From: CAWHOW01 sp963831005 | Lineage (GTDB): Bacteria; Bacteroidota; Bacteroidia; Bacteroidales; CG2-30-32-10 | Direction: 5' to 3' | Assembly: GCA_963831005.1 (NCBI GenBank) | Contig: CAWHOW010000042.1 | Span: forward strand, 175,127 to 239,126 | DNA length: 64,000 nt | In this document: in pieces, positions 46,702-55,297 of the stretch | Position numbering within the stretch: position 1 is the stretch's first letter | Layout of the letters: every line of letters begins with the position of its first letter | Notes under the pieces: model-generated | Databases searched by the model: none | Told to the model about the DNA's origin: nothing | The model's input: only the letters and a program-made list of their open reading frames with translations | Program-made: the position numbers and the translations under genes

Positions 46702-47391
46702 TTATTTTCTTCTTATAGCACTTTTACCTGAATATGTATCAGTACCGGTAACTGTGCCAGATGAATCAATAGCAGTATAATTAATAGTAAATCCTGAACC
46801 ATCAGTTTTTACTGTTCCTGAGCCGGTAAACGTACGTTGAATTAAATCAGTTCCGCAAATAACCTGCTGCTGGGGAACATTAATTGTAGTTCCAGTATTT
46901 CCTGTTAAAACAAAATAAACTGCTCCTGATGGATAGTCGCCAAATTGGGCTGTCCAAAGGGTAGTAGTAGGGTTAGTTATTCCATCAGTGAGAACATCAT
47001 TATAATTTACAGTAGTATCGGTTACATCAACAATGCTCCAGTGTCCTAAAAGGGTATTAGCAACAATAGTAACATAAACAGTTCTTGTTACCGGTGTAGC
47101 TGCATTTCCATTAGCGTCAGTTACATTATATGTAAGTGTATAAGTACCTGCCACATTCAAATTTTCTGTAGGGCTCCATGTAACTACAACTGAAGAAGTA
47201 ATGTCGTTACCTGCGTTGTCGCTTGCTTTAAATCCTGGGTCGGTAAAAGTACCTCCAAGAACAACAGTAACAGTACTACCTGTGAGTGTAATAGTTGGAG
47301 CAGTAGTATTAGTGTCTTTTTTACAAGAGGTAAATACTGTAGCGCCAATAAGCATTGATAATGCTGCAACTGATAAAAGAATTTTTTTCAT
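46702..47391 (-). CDS. Lipoprotein with one DUF5011-type Ig-like domain (paralogue 3)
   Basis: 229 residues. Lipobox TSC-KKDT at about residue 22. The Ig-like domain has TDPGFKASDNAGNDITSSVV and AGTYTLTYNVTDANGNAAT. The C-terminal domain with WSIVDVTDTTVNYND and RTFTGSGTVKTDGSGFTINY is very like paralogue 1 (both have a VPQQQVICGT or LPQQSIICGT segment). It is transcribed away from the small lipoproteins. Confidence 0.83.
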   Translation of the reverse strand: MKKILLSVAALSMLIGATVFTSCKKDTNTTAPTITLTGSTVTVVLGGTFTDPGFKASDNAGNDITSSVVVTWSPTENLNVAGTYTLTYNVTDANGNAATPVTRTVYVTIVANTLLGHWSIVDVTDTTVNYNDVLTDGITNPTTTLWTAQFGDYPSGAVYFVLTGNTGTTINVPQQQVICGTDLIQRTFTGSGTVKTDGSGFTINYTAIDSSGTVTGTDTYSGKSAIRRK

Positions 47392-47504
47392 AATAATTTT
47401 TTTTGGTTAATAATCTGATTTAATTGATTCAAATTTCGAGATGCAAAAATAATATTTTTATTCAAAAAAAAACATTTTTTATTTTTTTGTTTAAAAATAA
47501 AATA

Positions 47505-47512
47505 TACTTTTG
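47505..47512 (+). promoter_or_regulatory. -7 box TACTTTTG, small lipoprotein 1
   Basis: In the context ATATACTTTTGCAC, followed by a leader with TTAACCAAAA. A TTTG lies 15 bases upstream at 47486. The same layout recurs at the next two genes. Confidence 0.72.
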
Positions 47513-47544
47513 CACTCAGGTTAACCAAAAAAACACTAAAAACA

Positions 47545-47868
47545 ATGAAAAAATTATTAACATTAGCATTAGCTGCCGGTATGGTAGCATTTGTTGTTTC
47601 CTGCGGCCCAAGCAAAAAAGAACAGGAAGCAAAAGAAAAAGCAAAACAAGATTCAATAAAAGCTGCTGAAAAAGCCAAGAAAGAAGCTGATTCATTAGCA
47701 ATGGTTGAAAAAACAAAACACATGCAGGATTCATTAAAAATGGATTCTGTAGAAAAAGCAAGCAAAGCTCATCAGGGAGGTGGCACTTATAATCCTGCCA
47801 GACCTAATGATCAGCCTGCAAAACCACCTGTAAAGAAAAAAGGTACAGGAAAAGCTGGTGTTCATTAA
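47545..47868 (+). CDS. Small Lys/Asp/Ser-rich lipoprotein 1
   Basis: 107 residues. Lipobox VSC-GPSK at residue 20. The mature chain is one long charged helix with the recurring unit KxDSxK (KAKQDSIKAAEKAKKEADS, then MQDSLKMDSVEKASK) and a Pro/Gly/Lys-rich tail. Together with its two neighbours it forms a tandem paralogous family. The short lipid-anchored helix with Lys-rich end recalls Braun-type lipoproteins in layout only. It has its own promoter and terminator. Confidence 0.82.
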   Translation: MKKLLTLALAAGMVAFVVSCGPSKKEQEAKEKAKQDSIKAAEKAKKEADSLAMVEKTKHMQDSLKMDSVEKASKAHQGGGTYNPARPNDQPAKPPVKKKGTGKAGVH

Positions 47869-47887
47869 TAGCTTAAAATTGTTAATA

Positions 47888-47920
47888 AAAAGGGGAAACG
47901 AAAGTTTCCCTTTTTTATTT
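47888..47920 (+). terminator. Intrinsic terminator, small lipoprotein 1
   Basis: Stem AAAGGGGAAAC / GTTTCCCTTTT with loop GAAA, then T-rich sequence. Confidence 0.85.
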
Positions 47921-47937
47921 TGCTATATATAAAGTAT

Positions 47938-47945
47938 TACTTTTG
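47938..47945 (+). promoter_or_regulatory. -7 box TACTTTTG, small lipoprotein 2
   Basis: TATTACTTTTGCATC, with TTTG 15 bases upstream and a leader containing TTTAACCAAAA, as in the first copy. Confidence 0.72.
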
Positions 47946-47973
47946 CATCAAGTTTAACCAAAACCGATAAAAC

Positions 47974-48234
47974 ATGAAAAAAATATTAGCATTATTATTA
48001 ATCGCCGGCATCGCAGCATTTGTGGCTTGCGGTGGCAGCGATAAAGCAAAACTAAAAGCAAAACAGGATTCCTTAAGAAAAGATTCTATAGTAAAAGTTC
48101 ACAAAGCCGATTCTTTGGCTGCAATTGAAAAAGCAAACCAACGAACAGATTCCTTGAGAAACGATTCAATAAAAAAAGTTGACAAGAAGACCCATCATCC
48201 TAAATCAAAATCAAAACATCCGGCACATAAATAG
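47974..48234 (+). CDS. Small Lys/Asp/Ser-rich lipoprotein 2
   Basis: 86 residues. Lipobox VAC-GGSD at residue 19. DSLRKDSIVKVHKADSLAA and RTDSLRNDSIKKVDK repeat the DSxxK unit; the tail is rich in Lys, His and Pro. It is the middle copy of the tandem trio. Confidence 0.82.
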   Translation: MKKILALLLIAGIAAFVACGGSDKAKLKAKQDSLRKDSIVKVHKADSLAAIEKANQRTDSLRNDSIKKVDKKTHHPKSKSKHPAHK

Positions 48235-48238
48235 TTAG

Positions 48239-48260
48239 AAGGGGTGAATACCCCTTTTTT
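48239..48260 (+). terminator. Intrinsic terminator, small lipoprotein 2
   Basis: AAGGGGT-GAAT-ACCCCTT followed by T residues. Confidence 0.82.
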
Positions 48261-48337
48261 ATTGGGCTTTTGATCAGTTATGTTGATAAGATGTTTATTA
48301 TTTTTTATTTTTTTTATTGACATTAATAAATAATGTA

Positions 48338-48345
48338 TACTTTTG
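48338..48345 (+). promoter_or_regulatory. -7 box TACTTTTG, small lipoprotein 3
   Basis: GTATACTTTTGCAC, leader with AAACCAAAA before the start, as in the other two copies. Confidence 0.7.
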
Positions 48346-48374
48346 CACACAAATAAACCAAAATTAAAACGCAC

Positions 48375-48641
48375 ATGAAAAAATTATTCGCATTATTCCT
48401 TGCAGCCGGTATGGTAGCATTTATGGCATGCGGCGGTGGGAAAAAAGAAGCTGCTGCAAAAGCAAAAGCTGATTCAACAAAAAAAGCTGACAGTATTGCT
48501 AAGATCAATGACAGCATTAAGAAAATTAAAGAAGCTGACAGTTTAAAAGAAGTTGCTAAGAAAGACAGCTTAAAGAAAGACAGCGTCGACAAAAAAGGCG
48601 GAAAAAAAGAAATGAAAAAAGAAATGAAGAAAACAAAGTAA
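48375..48641 (+). CDS. Small Lys/Asp/Ser-rich lipoprotein 3
   Basis: 88 residues. Lipobox MAC-GGGK at residue 20. It shares LFLAAGMVAFMACGG with copy 1 (LALAAGMVAFVVSCG). The mature chain is DS-rich (KADSIAKINDSIKKIKEADS) and ends in Lys-rich GGKKEMKKEMKKTK. A coiled coil or surface helix is likely. Confidence 0.82.
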   Translation: MKKLFALFLAAGMVAFMACGGGKKEAAAKAKADSTKKADSIAKINDSIKKIKEADSLKEVAKKDSLKKDSVDKKGGKKEMKKEMKKTK

Positions 48642-48658
48642 TTTCGCCTTAAGAAAAA

Positions 48659-48688
48659 GAAAAGAGTGCAATTGCACTCTTTTTTTTT
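48659..48688 (+). terminator. Intrinsic terminator, small lipoprotein 3
   Basis: Perfect palindrome AAAGAGTGCAATTGCACTCT with a T run. Confidence 0.85.
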
Positions 48689-48755
48689 GATTTTTTTATA
48701 CTTTTATCCGGTCAAAAACAAAAGTAATTACACTATTTAATAAATGAATTTGTAA

Positions 48756-48762
48756 AAGGAGG
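48756..48762 (+). promoter_or_regulatory. Strong Shine-Dalgarno site before citDE
   Basis: AAGGAGG five bases before the TTG start. This decides the start codon and is unusual here, since genes in this window otherwise show no such site. Confidence 0.8.
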
Positions 48763-48767
48763 CTAAA

Positions 48768-49976
48768 TTGACAACTATCGCTTATGCAGGAAATAAAGGT
48801 AAAGGAGTGCGTTCCGATTGTTTTGTAACTCTTGAACTGAAAAAAAAAGGAGGAGTTGATATCCAGCTTGAAAGCAAGGTAAAAGTCTTGTATGGCAAGA
48901 GCATTATTTCGATTGCTATCGAAGTATTAAAACACTTTGATATTAAGAATGCAAAATTATTGATAGAGGACTTTGGTGCTTTGCCTTTTGTAATAGCTGC
49001 ACGACTTGAAGCCACCATAAAACAAATAATTAAAACAGATAAAGATTTTCTGCCTCCAATGCTGAAACAGAATAATTACGAAACTCAGAAAGACAAATTT
49101 CGTTTTTCTAGACTTTATTTACCCGGCAATAATCCCTCATTGATGATAAATGCAGGTATTCATAAACCTGATGGAATTATTCTTGACTTGGAAGATGCCG
49201 TTGCAGTTGATAAAAAATTCGAAGCAAGGTTTATAGTCAGGAATGCATTGCGAGCATTGGATTTATATGGTGCTGAACGCATGGTAAGGATAAATCAGGT
49301 GCCCAAAGGGCTTGATGATCTTGAGTATCTTGTGCCACATAATGTCAACCTACTTCTTATTCCTAAATGCGAAAGCGCTGAGCAAATTAAGCTGGTGAAT
49401 AAAAAGATCGAGGAATTAAAGAAGAAATATAAAGTTAATACTAACATATGGTTGATGCCAATAATTGAAAGTTGCCTTGGCGTTATTAAGTCTTTTGAAA
49501 TTGCAACTGCTGCCGATAATATTGTGGCGATGGCAATAGGCCTTGAAGATTATACTGCTGACCTTGGAACAAAACGAACAAATGAAGCTACAGAATCATT
49601 TTATGCAAGGTGTCAAGTAGTGAATGTATGTAAAGCTGCAGGGATTCAGGCAATAGATTCGGTATTTTCAGATGTTGCCGATATGGAAGCCTTAAAATTA
49701 AATGTGCAAAAATCAAAATCGCTCGGATTTGATGGCATGGGTTGCATACATCCAAGGCAAATCAAAGTGATATTTGAAAACTTTGCCCCAGATAATGATG
49801 AAATAGAAAAAGCAAAGAAGATTGTAAACGCTTTTATTGAAGCTACTGAAAAAGGACTTGGTGTTGTTTCTCTGGGAACTAAAATGATTGACCCGCCTGT
49901 TGTAAAAAGGGCACAAAGAACAATTGATATTGCTGTTAAAATGGGTAAGTTAAATAAAAACTGGAGGGAAGAATAA
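48768..49976 (+). CDS. citDE: Citrate lyase gamma-beta fusion (CitD-CitE)
   Basis: 402 residues from TTG. Residues 1-95 match CitD, the acyl carrier protein: AYAGNKGKGVRSDCF with Ser 16 at the place of the prosthetic-group Ser, then QLESKVKVLYGKSI and IEDFGALPFVIAARLEA. Residues 110-402 are CitE, the citryl-ACP oxaloacetate-lyase of the HpcH/HpaI type: RLYLPGNNPSLM, DGIILDLEDAVA (Glu and Asp for the metal) and GFDGMGCIHPRQI. CitD and CitE are usually separate. It abuts citF. Confidence 0.92.
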   Translation: MTTIAYAGNKGKGVRSDCFVTLELKKKGGVDIQLESKVKVLYGKSIISIAIEVLKHFDIKNAKLLIEDFGALPFVIAARLEATIKQIIKTDKDFLPPMLKQNNYETQKDKFRFSRLYLPGNNPSLMINAGIHKPDGIILDLEDAVAVDKKFEARFIVRNALRALDLYGAERMVRINQVPKGLDDLEYLVPHNVNLLLIPKCESAEQIKLVNKKIEELKKKYKVNTNIWLMPIIESCLGVIKSFEIATAADNIVAMAIGLEDYTADLGTKRTNEATESFYARCQVVNVCKAAGIQAIDSVFSDVADMEALKLNVQKSKSLGFDGMGCIHPRQIKVIFENFAPDNDEIEKAKKIVNAFIEATEKGLGVVSLGTKMIDPPVVKRAQRTIDIAVKMGKLNKNWREE

Positions 49977-51536
49977 ATGTCGACAGTTAAATTAGTTAAG
50001 AATGCTTTGGGACGCCTTGTCCCTACTGAAGTAAACGGACAACCGCAAGTTCCTTATAAAGGAATTGGTAAATATAGACCTGTCGGAAGAAAATACGCCC
50101 CTTTTATTGCGACTTCTGCCGATTACCCTACAGATGGAAATAAAACAATTCCTACTTTAAAAGCCGCTCTCATTAAAGCTGGTTTGAAGAATGGCATGGT
50201 TATTTCAACGCATCATCATTTTCGTAATGGTGACTTGGTTGCTAACCAGATATTCGATATTGCAAAAGAACTTGGAGTTAAAAATCTTACTTGGGTACCT
50301 TCAGCTTCTTTTGAATGTCATGCACCACTATTGAAATATATGGAGGATGGAACCATTCATCATATTGAAGGCAGTATGAATGGCTCTTTGGGTCGGTTCA
50401 CTTCGAATGGAGGAATGAAAGGAATGGGTATCCTTCGCTCACATGGAGGAAGATATCAATCTATACAGGATGGCGAAGTAGTTATTGATATAGCAGTTAT
50501 CGCTGCACCCACAGCAGATGCTTTCGGAAATGCAACAGGTGATCGAGGTCCTGCTGCATGCGGATTACTTGGCTTTGCTCTTGCCGATTCGCAATATGCA
50601 AATAAAGTTATTGTTGTTACAGATAATTTAGTGCCGTTTCCCTGTTATCCATGGCAGATACACGGCAATTATGTTGATTATGTTGTAGTAGTTGATAAAG
50701 TTGGATTACCGGAGAAGATAGTTTCCGGAACTACCGAAGTAACTAAGAGTCCTGACAGGTTATTGCTTGCTGAAATGACAGCTAAGTTTTGTGATGAAGC
50801 GGGAATTATAAGAGATGGATTTTCCTTCCAGGCAGGAGCGGGTGGCACTGCTCTTTCTATTGGGATTTATTTTGCTGAAATATTAAAAGAAAGAGGAATG
50901 AAAGCCCGATTTGCCCGTGGCGGCAGCAATAAATATCTTGTTAAAATGCTTGAAGAAGGTTTAACTGATTTTATTCTTGATGGTCAGACCTTCGATCTGG
51001 AAGGCGTTCGTTCAATGCGCGAAAACTGGAACCATGTCAATACAAGTCCTTTCACAAGTTATAATTATCATGGAAAAGGAAACTTTGCCTCTATGGTTGA
51101 TGTGGTGATTCTTGGCGCTACAGAAGTAGATGTAAATTTCAATGCCAATGTTGTTACACATTCCGATGGTGTTCTTTTACATGGTATAGGCGGCTGGCAA
51201 AACTGTATATTCTCTAAATGCACTATACTTCCTGTTCCTTTATTCCGTGATAGGATCCCTGTTATTAGGGATGAAGTAACTACTATTTGCGGACCCGGTG
51301 AACTAATCGATGTTATTATTACCGAAAGGGGCATTGCCATTAACCCGTTGAGAAAAGATTTGCTGAAAGCAATGAAGAATACCAATCTCCCTATTAAAAC
51401 CATAAAGCAACTGAAAGACGAAGCCGAACAAATATGCGGTAAACCTGATAAACCTAAATTCACTAACGAGCCTGTTGCTGTGGTGAAATGGGTTGATGGA
51501 ACAGTGATTGATACTATTTGGAAAATTGCAAAGTAA
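49977..51536 (+). CDS. citF: Citrate lyase alpha subunit
   Basis: 519 residues, the full length of CitF, which transfers the acyl carrier from acetyl to citrate. Segments VISTHHHFRNGD, GSMNGSLGRF, PTADAFGNATGDRGPAACG and SFQAGAGGTALSI fit the CoA-transferase-like family. It starts directly after the citDE stop. GGAGG lies ten bases upstream. No citC, citX or citG (ligase and prosthetic-group genes) lies nearby, so activation must use genes elsewhere. Confidence 0.94.
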   Translation: MSTVKLVKNALGRLVPTEVNGQPQVPYKGIGKYRPVGRKYAPFIATSADYPTDGNKTIPTLKAALIKAGLKNGMVISTHHHFRNGDLVANQIFDIAKELGVKNLTWVPSASFECHAPLLKYMEDGTIHHIEGSMNGSLGRFTSNGGMKGMGILRSHGGRYQSIQDGEVVIDIAVIAAPTADAFGNATGDRGPAACGLLGFALADSQYANKVIVVTDNLVPFPCYPWQIHGNYVDYVVVVDKVGLPEKIVSGTTEVTKSPDRLLLAEMTAKFCDEAGIIRDGFSFQAGAGGTALSIGIYFAEILKERGMKARFARGGSNKYLVKMLEEGLTDFILDGQTFDLEGVRSMRENWNHVNTSPFTSYNYHGKGNFASMVDVVILGATEVDVNFNANVVTHSDGVLLHGIGGWQNCIFSKCTILPVPLFRDRIPVIRDEVTTICGPGELIDVIITERGIAINPLRKDLLKAMKNTNLPIKTIKQLKDEAEQICGKPDKPKFTNEPVAVVKWVDGTVIDTIWKIAK

Positions 51537-51598
51537 ATTTTAAAGCTTCTAAGTTTTTATCCATTTTAATTACTTTTACATTTTTCCTAAAAAAATTA

Positions 51599-52655
51599 AT
51601 GGATAAGGAAATTCTTCACTTTATTGACTCGTCGGGCAAAATAATTTATTATTATAAATGGATAGGCATCAATAAACCCGTGGCTGCTTTGCAAATTGTA
51701 CATGGCATGGCCGAACATGCCTGGCATTACAATGATTTTGCAAGCTTCCTTGTGGAAAATAATATTGCTGTTTACGCCAACGACCATCGCGGGCATGGAC
51801 TTACAGCCGGCACATTTGAGGAAACAGGATACTTTGCTGATAAGAATGGATGGGAAATAGCAACAGATAATGTTCATCAACTTACTGAGATAATAAAAAC
51901 AGAAAACCAGGGAATCCCTTTGTTTATGATTGGACACAGCATGGGTTCCTTATTAGCAAGGAATTATATTAGCAAATATCCGAATGAAATAAACGGGTTA
52001 ATACTTTCGGGAACTTCTTATAACCCTACATTTCTTTTAGCTTCTGGAAAAGCAATAGCTTCAATTCAGAAACAATTTTCCGGAAGAAAACACAGGAGCA
52101 GGCTTCTTGATATATTATCATTTGGTAAATTCAACCAATCATTTAAACCTAACCGAACAAAATTTGATTGGCTTAACCGAGACCCTGAACAGGTTGATAA
52201 ATATGTGAACAATGACTATTGCGGGTTTATTTGTACCTCACAATTTTATTTAGATATATTTAATCGTTCTTTAGGTTAATTCCTCGCCGCTTGCGGCGCA
52301 ACTGTTTAAGGCTCTCGGCGGTTTGCGTAGCAAATTTTTTGGCGTAATACCCCGCTGCTTGCGGCGGGGATAGACAAAAAAAGTCGAGAGCTTTTATTGG
52401 GATAATAAATATCCAGAAAAAAAATTTATCAGTAAAATCCCTAAAAATCTGCCTATCCTAATCATTTCGGGCGAAAAAGATCCGGTTGGCAACTTCACCA
52501 AAGGGGTTGGTAAGATTTATAAAATGTATAAAAATCAAGGTGTCAAAGGCATTCACAAGATAATTTTCAAAGATGCCCGCCACGAAATACTTAATGAAAC
52601 AAATAAAGCAGACGTTTATGCACAAATTCTAAACTGGGTCAATTCACATATTTAA
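51599..52655 (+). pseudogene. Alpha/beta hydrolase (monoacylglycerol lipase-like) broken by a small palindromic insert
   Basis: The first part reads MDKEILHFIDSSGKIIYYY, with HG in QIVHGMAEHAWHY, the nucleophile GHSMGS, and runs to IFNRSLG followed by a stop at 52277-52279. After about 115 bases the frame resumes as FYWDNKYPEKKFISKIPKN and contains the Asp in SGEKDPVG and the His in KDARHEIL, ending VNSHI. All three catalytic residues are present, so the gene was intact before the insertion. The offset is 1 mod 3, so the insert also shifts the frame. Confidence 0.9.
52277..52391. mobile_element. Small palindromic insert (MITE/REP-like) inside a gene
   Basis: About 115 bases, G+C-rich, with hairpins GCCGC-TT-GCGGC and CCCCGCTGC-TT-GCGGCGGGG, and the arms GCTCTCG (52311) with CGAGAGC (52385). 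It has no coding capacity. Exact ends and a target duplication could not be set. Confidence 0.75.
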
Positions 52656-52665
52656 AACTAACCAA

Positions 52666-53142
52666 ATGGAAATAAACACTACCTTATTTGACCGGATCTT
52701 AAAATCGCTCAAACTGTTGCATGGCTCGTTAATAAGCAGTTGCATCCTTTATATACTGGCAGGATTGTATTTTATAAAAATCAATATGAATATGTCGGTT
52801 AAATCAACCATGCAGGACCAGAAACTAATGTTCTTTTCAATTATAATTCTTTTTGGCTTGATACCTTTGGCTTATTACATATCGAAAAAGATGGTTGAAA
52901 AAATACCACGGGATTTGAATCTGGATGAAAAACTCTTAAAATTTAGGCAGGCATTTATTATAAAACTGGCTTTAATTGAATTTGCCTGCTTGCTCAACAT
53001 AACATTTTACATATTATCGGGAAACATATATATACTTTACCAGGTAATTATAATAATTATTGCTCTTTTATTAAGCTCCCCAAATAAAACAGCCATCAAA
53101 TTGGAATTAAATCTATCGGATAAAGACGAACTAGAAAACTAG
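52666..53142 (+). CDS. Small membrane protein of unknown function
   Basis: 158 residues with four hydrophobic helices (about 18-38, 53-72, 95-117, 120-140) and charged loops, including KKMVEKIPRDLNLDEKLLKF. No known family was recognised. It starts ten bases after the broken hydrolase gene and may once have been cotranscribed with it. Confidence 0.68.
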   Translation: MEINTTLFDRILKSLKLLHGSLISSCILYILAGLYFIKINMNMSVKSTMQDQKLMFFSIIILFGLIPLAYYISKKMVEKIPRDLNLDEKLLKFRQAFIIKLALIEFACLLNITFYILSGNIYILYQVIIIIIALLLSSPNKTAIKLELNLSDKDELEN

Positions 53143-53414
53143 TCTGAACAAATTATCAACAAATTTTGAAATTGTTCTTGATTTTATTAACAAAATATAA
53201 AAGCAAACCCAAGTAGCAGACTTAATTTTCCGTTAACCTTTTTATTTGAACAATTTACCAACAAGTGTTGTCAACAATTGTTCATAACAGCAACTGCAAT
53301 TTTGTTTTTACCTGCCAAATCATAGGCAAATTCATTAACAATGCACAATATTCTGTTATTCATAAAAAATTATAATTTGGCTGAATAATTTAACAATAAA
53401 TTAAAATGATTTTA
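53143..53414. other. AT-rich spacer without a recognisable gene
   Basis: Between two membrane-protein genes. CAACAATTGTT occurs as a short palindrome near 53270. Otherwise nothing is seen apart from the promoter box that follows. Confidence 0.5.
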
Positions 53415-53422
53415 TATTTTTG
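53415..53422 (+). promoter_or_regulatory. -7 box TATTTTTG
   Basis: TAnnTTTG match 39 bases before the DUF6580 gene; TATATTTTTGCAATCC context. Confidence 0.6.
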
Positions 53423-53461
53423 CAATCCATATAAAAATTTAATAAAAAATAAGGCTATTCT

Positions 53462-54016
53462 ATGAATAAGAAAACTTTTACTCCAAGACTATTCTTTATT
53501 ATATCAATAATTATTATAGCGGCATTCATGCGTCTTGTTCCGCATTGGCCTAATTTTACTCCTATTGCTGCAATTGCCTTATTTGGTGGCACAAAGCTGA
53601 ACAAAAAATGGCTGGCATTTCTTGTACCTTTGGCCGCTATGTTTATCAGCGATCTTATCATTGGATTTCATCATTATATTGTAGCTGTTTATCTTTGCTT
53701 TGCAGTAACTGTTACATTAGGAATATATATTTCCAGAAACGCAAAAACACATAAGATTATTTTCGCATCCCTTATATCTTCCGTTTTATTCTTCCTTATT
53801 ACAAACTTTGCCGTTTGGTTAGGAAGTCCATTTTACACACAAGATATTAATGGATTGATGTTATGTTATACTACAGGATTACCCTTTATGAATAACGGGA
53901 GCCTTGGAATTTCATTTTTCATGAATGGATTATTAGGTGATCTTTTTTATAATACTATTTTCTTTGGTGCTTTCTATCTAGCATCATTGAGATTTCCGGT
54001 ACTCGCAAAAGCGTAA
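53462..54016 (+). CDS. DUF6580 family membrane protein
   Basis: 184 residues, five or six membrane helices. The family signature NFTPIAAIALFGGT follows the first helix, and FISDLIIGFHH comes in the third. The fold resembles S-components of ECF vitamin transporters, so uptake of a small molecule is possible but unproven. It lies 54 bases before the serine palmitoyltransferase gene on the same strand and may belong to the same transcript. Confidence 0.82.
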   Translation: MNKKTFTPRLFFIISIIIIAAFMRLVPHWPNFTPIAAIALFGGTKLNKKWLAFLVPLAAMFISDLIIGFHHYIVAVYLCFAVTVTLGIYISRNAKTHKIIFASLISSVLFFLITNFAVWLGSPFYTQDINGLMLCYTTGLPFMNNGSLGISFFMNGLLGDLFYNTIFFGAFYLASLRFPVLAKA

Positions 54017-54070
54017 TATTTTTATCAAATTTAAAGTCTTTTATTAAACCTTAATTTTTAATTAAATATT

Positions 54071-55291
54071 ATGGCACAATACGAAAATAAATTAAAGGAT
54101 AAAGTCAAGCTTTATGCTAAAAGTAGCCGCAGTAGCGAAGTTAAGAAAGCAGGGCTCTATCCTTACTTTAGACCTATTGAATCTGCGCAGGATACAGAAG
54201 TCGTAATAAATGGCAAGAAAGTATTGATGTTTGGTTCAAATAGCTATCTGGGCTTGACTAATCATCCCACGATTAAAGAAGCATCAAAAAGAGCAATTGA
54301 TAAATATGGAACAGGTTGTGCCGGCTCAAGATTTTTAAATGGAACTCTTGATATTCATATTGAACTTGAAAATAAACTTGCTGAATACGTTGGCAAAGAA
54401 GCCGCTATCGTTTTCAGTACTGGCTTTCAGGTAAACCTTGGCGTTGTTTCAGCATTAGCGGGCAGAAATGATTATTTAATCTTTGATGAATATGATCATG
54501 CCTCCATAATTGATGGCGGGCGACTTGCTTTTGCAAAGAACTTCAAATTCAAACATAATGATATGGACGATTTGGAAAGATTGTTACAATCTCTTCCAAA
54601 AGATGGTATTAAATTAATTGTCGTTGATGGTATTTTCAGCATGGAAGGCGATATTGCAAATCTTCCTGTTATTGTTGAACTGGCAGAGAAATACAATGCC
54701 AATGTTATGGTTGATGATGCTCACGGATTAGGCGTTCTCGGCGAAGGAAAAGGTACTGCGGCACATTTTGGACTTACGGATAAGGTTGATTTAATGATGG
54801 GAACTTTTAGCAAATCATTGGCTTCATTAGGAGGCTTTATTGCTTCCGATCATGATACAATTGATTTTATAAAGCATACTGCCCGTTCATTGATATTTAG
54901 CGCAAGCACAACTCCTGCATCAGCTGCAAGTACTTTAGCTGCCTTGGAAATATTGAAGAATGAACCGGAAAGGATTTTAAGGTTAAAACATTTAACTGAA
55001 TATGCTATAGAAAATATTAAAGCTAAAGGCTTCGATATTGGTCCTACCGAAACTCCTATTATCCCGATTTATATCAGGGATGATGCTAAAACCTTTAAGT
55101 TTACAAATTTGCTATTCCAGGAAGGTGTATTTGTAAATCCTGTTGTTTCTCCTGCTGTAAGAAGCGAAGCTTCATTGATACGTTTTTCGCTTATGGCTAC
55201 ACACACTGAAAAACAGCTTGATTTTGCTATCGACAAAATGTTTAAAGTGGCTAAGAAAATTAATGTGCCTTTATTAACTCAAACCGTTTAG
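54071..55291 (+). CDS. spt: Serine palmitoyltransferase
   Basis: 406 residues. PLP enzyme condensing serine with an acyl thioester to 3-ketosphinganine, the first step of sphingolipid synthesis. Bacteroides-type features: LYPYFRPIES, MFGSNSYLGLTNHP, GTGCAGSRFLNGTLDIH, DEYDHASIIDGGRLAF, VMVDDAHGLGVLGEG and the Lys in GTFSKSLASLGGF. It is much closer to known Bacteroides SPT than the paralogue at 36.3 kb. It is followed after six bases by the acyltransferase gene. Confidence 0.92.
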   Translation: MAQYENKLKDKVKLYAKSSRSSEVKKAGLYPYFRPIESAQDTEVVINGKKVLMFGSNSYLGLTNHPTIKEASKRAIDKYGTGCAGSRFLNGTLDIHIELENKLAEYVGKEAAIVFSTGFQVNLGVVSALAGRNDYLIFDEYDHASIIDGGRLAFAKNFKFKHNDMDDLERLLQSLPKDGIKLIVVDGIFSMEGDIANLPVIVELAEKYNANVMVDDAHGLGVLGEGKGTAAHFGLTDKVDLMMGTFSKSLASLGGFIASDHDTIDFIKHTARSLIFSASTTPASAASTLAALEILKNEPERILRLKHLTEYAIENIKAKGFDIGPTETPIIPIYIRDDAKTFKFTNLLFQEGVFVNPVVSPAVRSEASLIRFSLMATHTEKQLDFAIDKMFKVAKKINVPLLTQTV

Positions 55292-55297
55292 CTTAAA

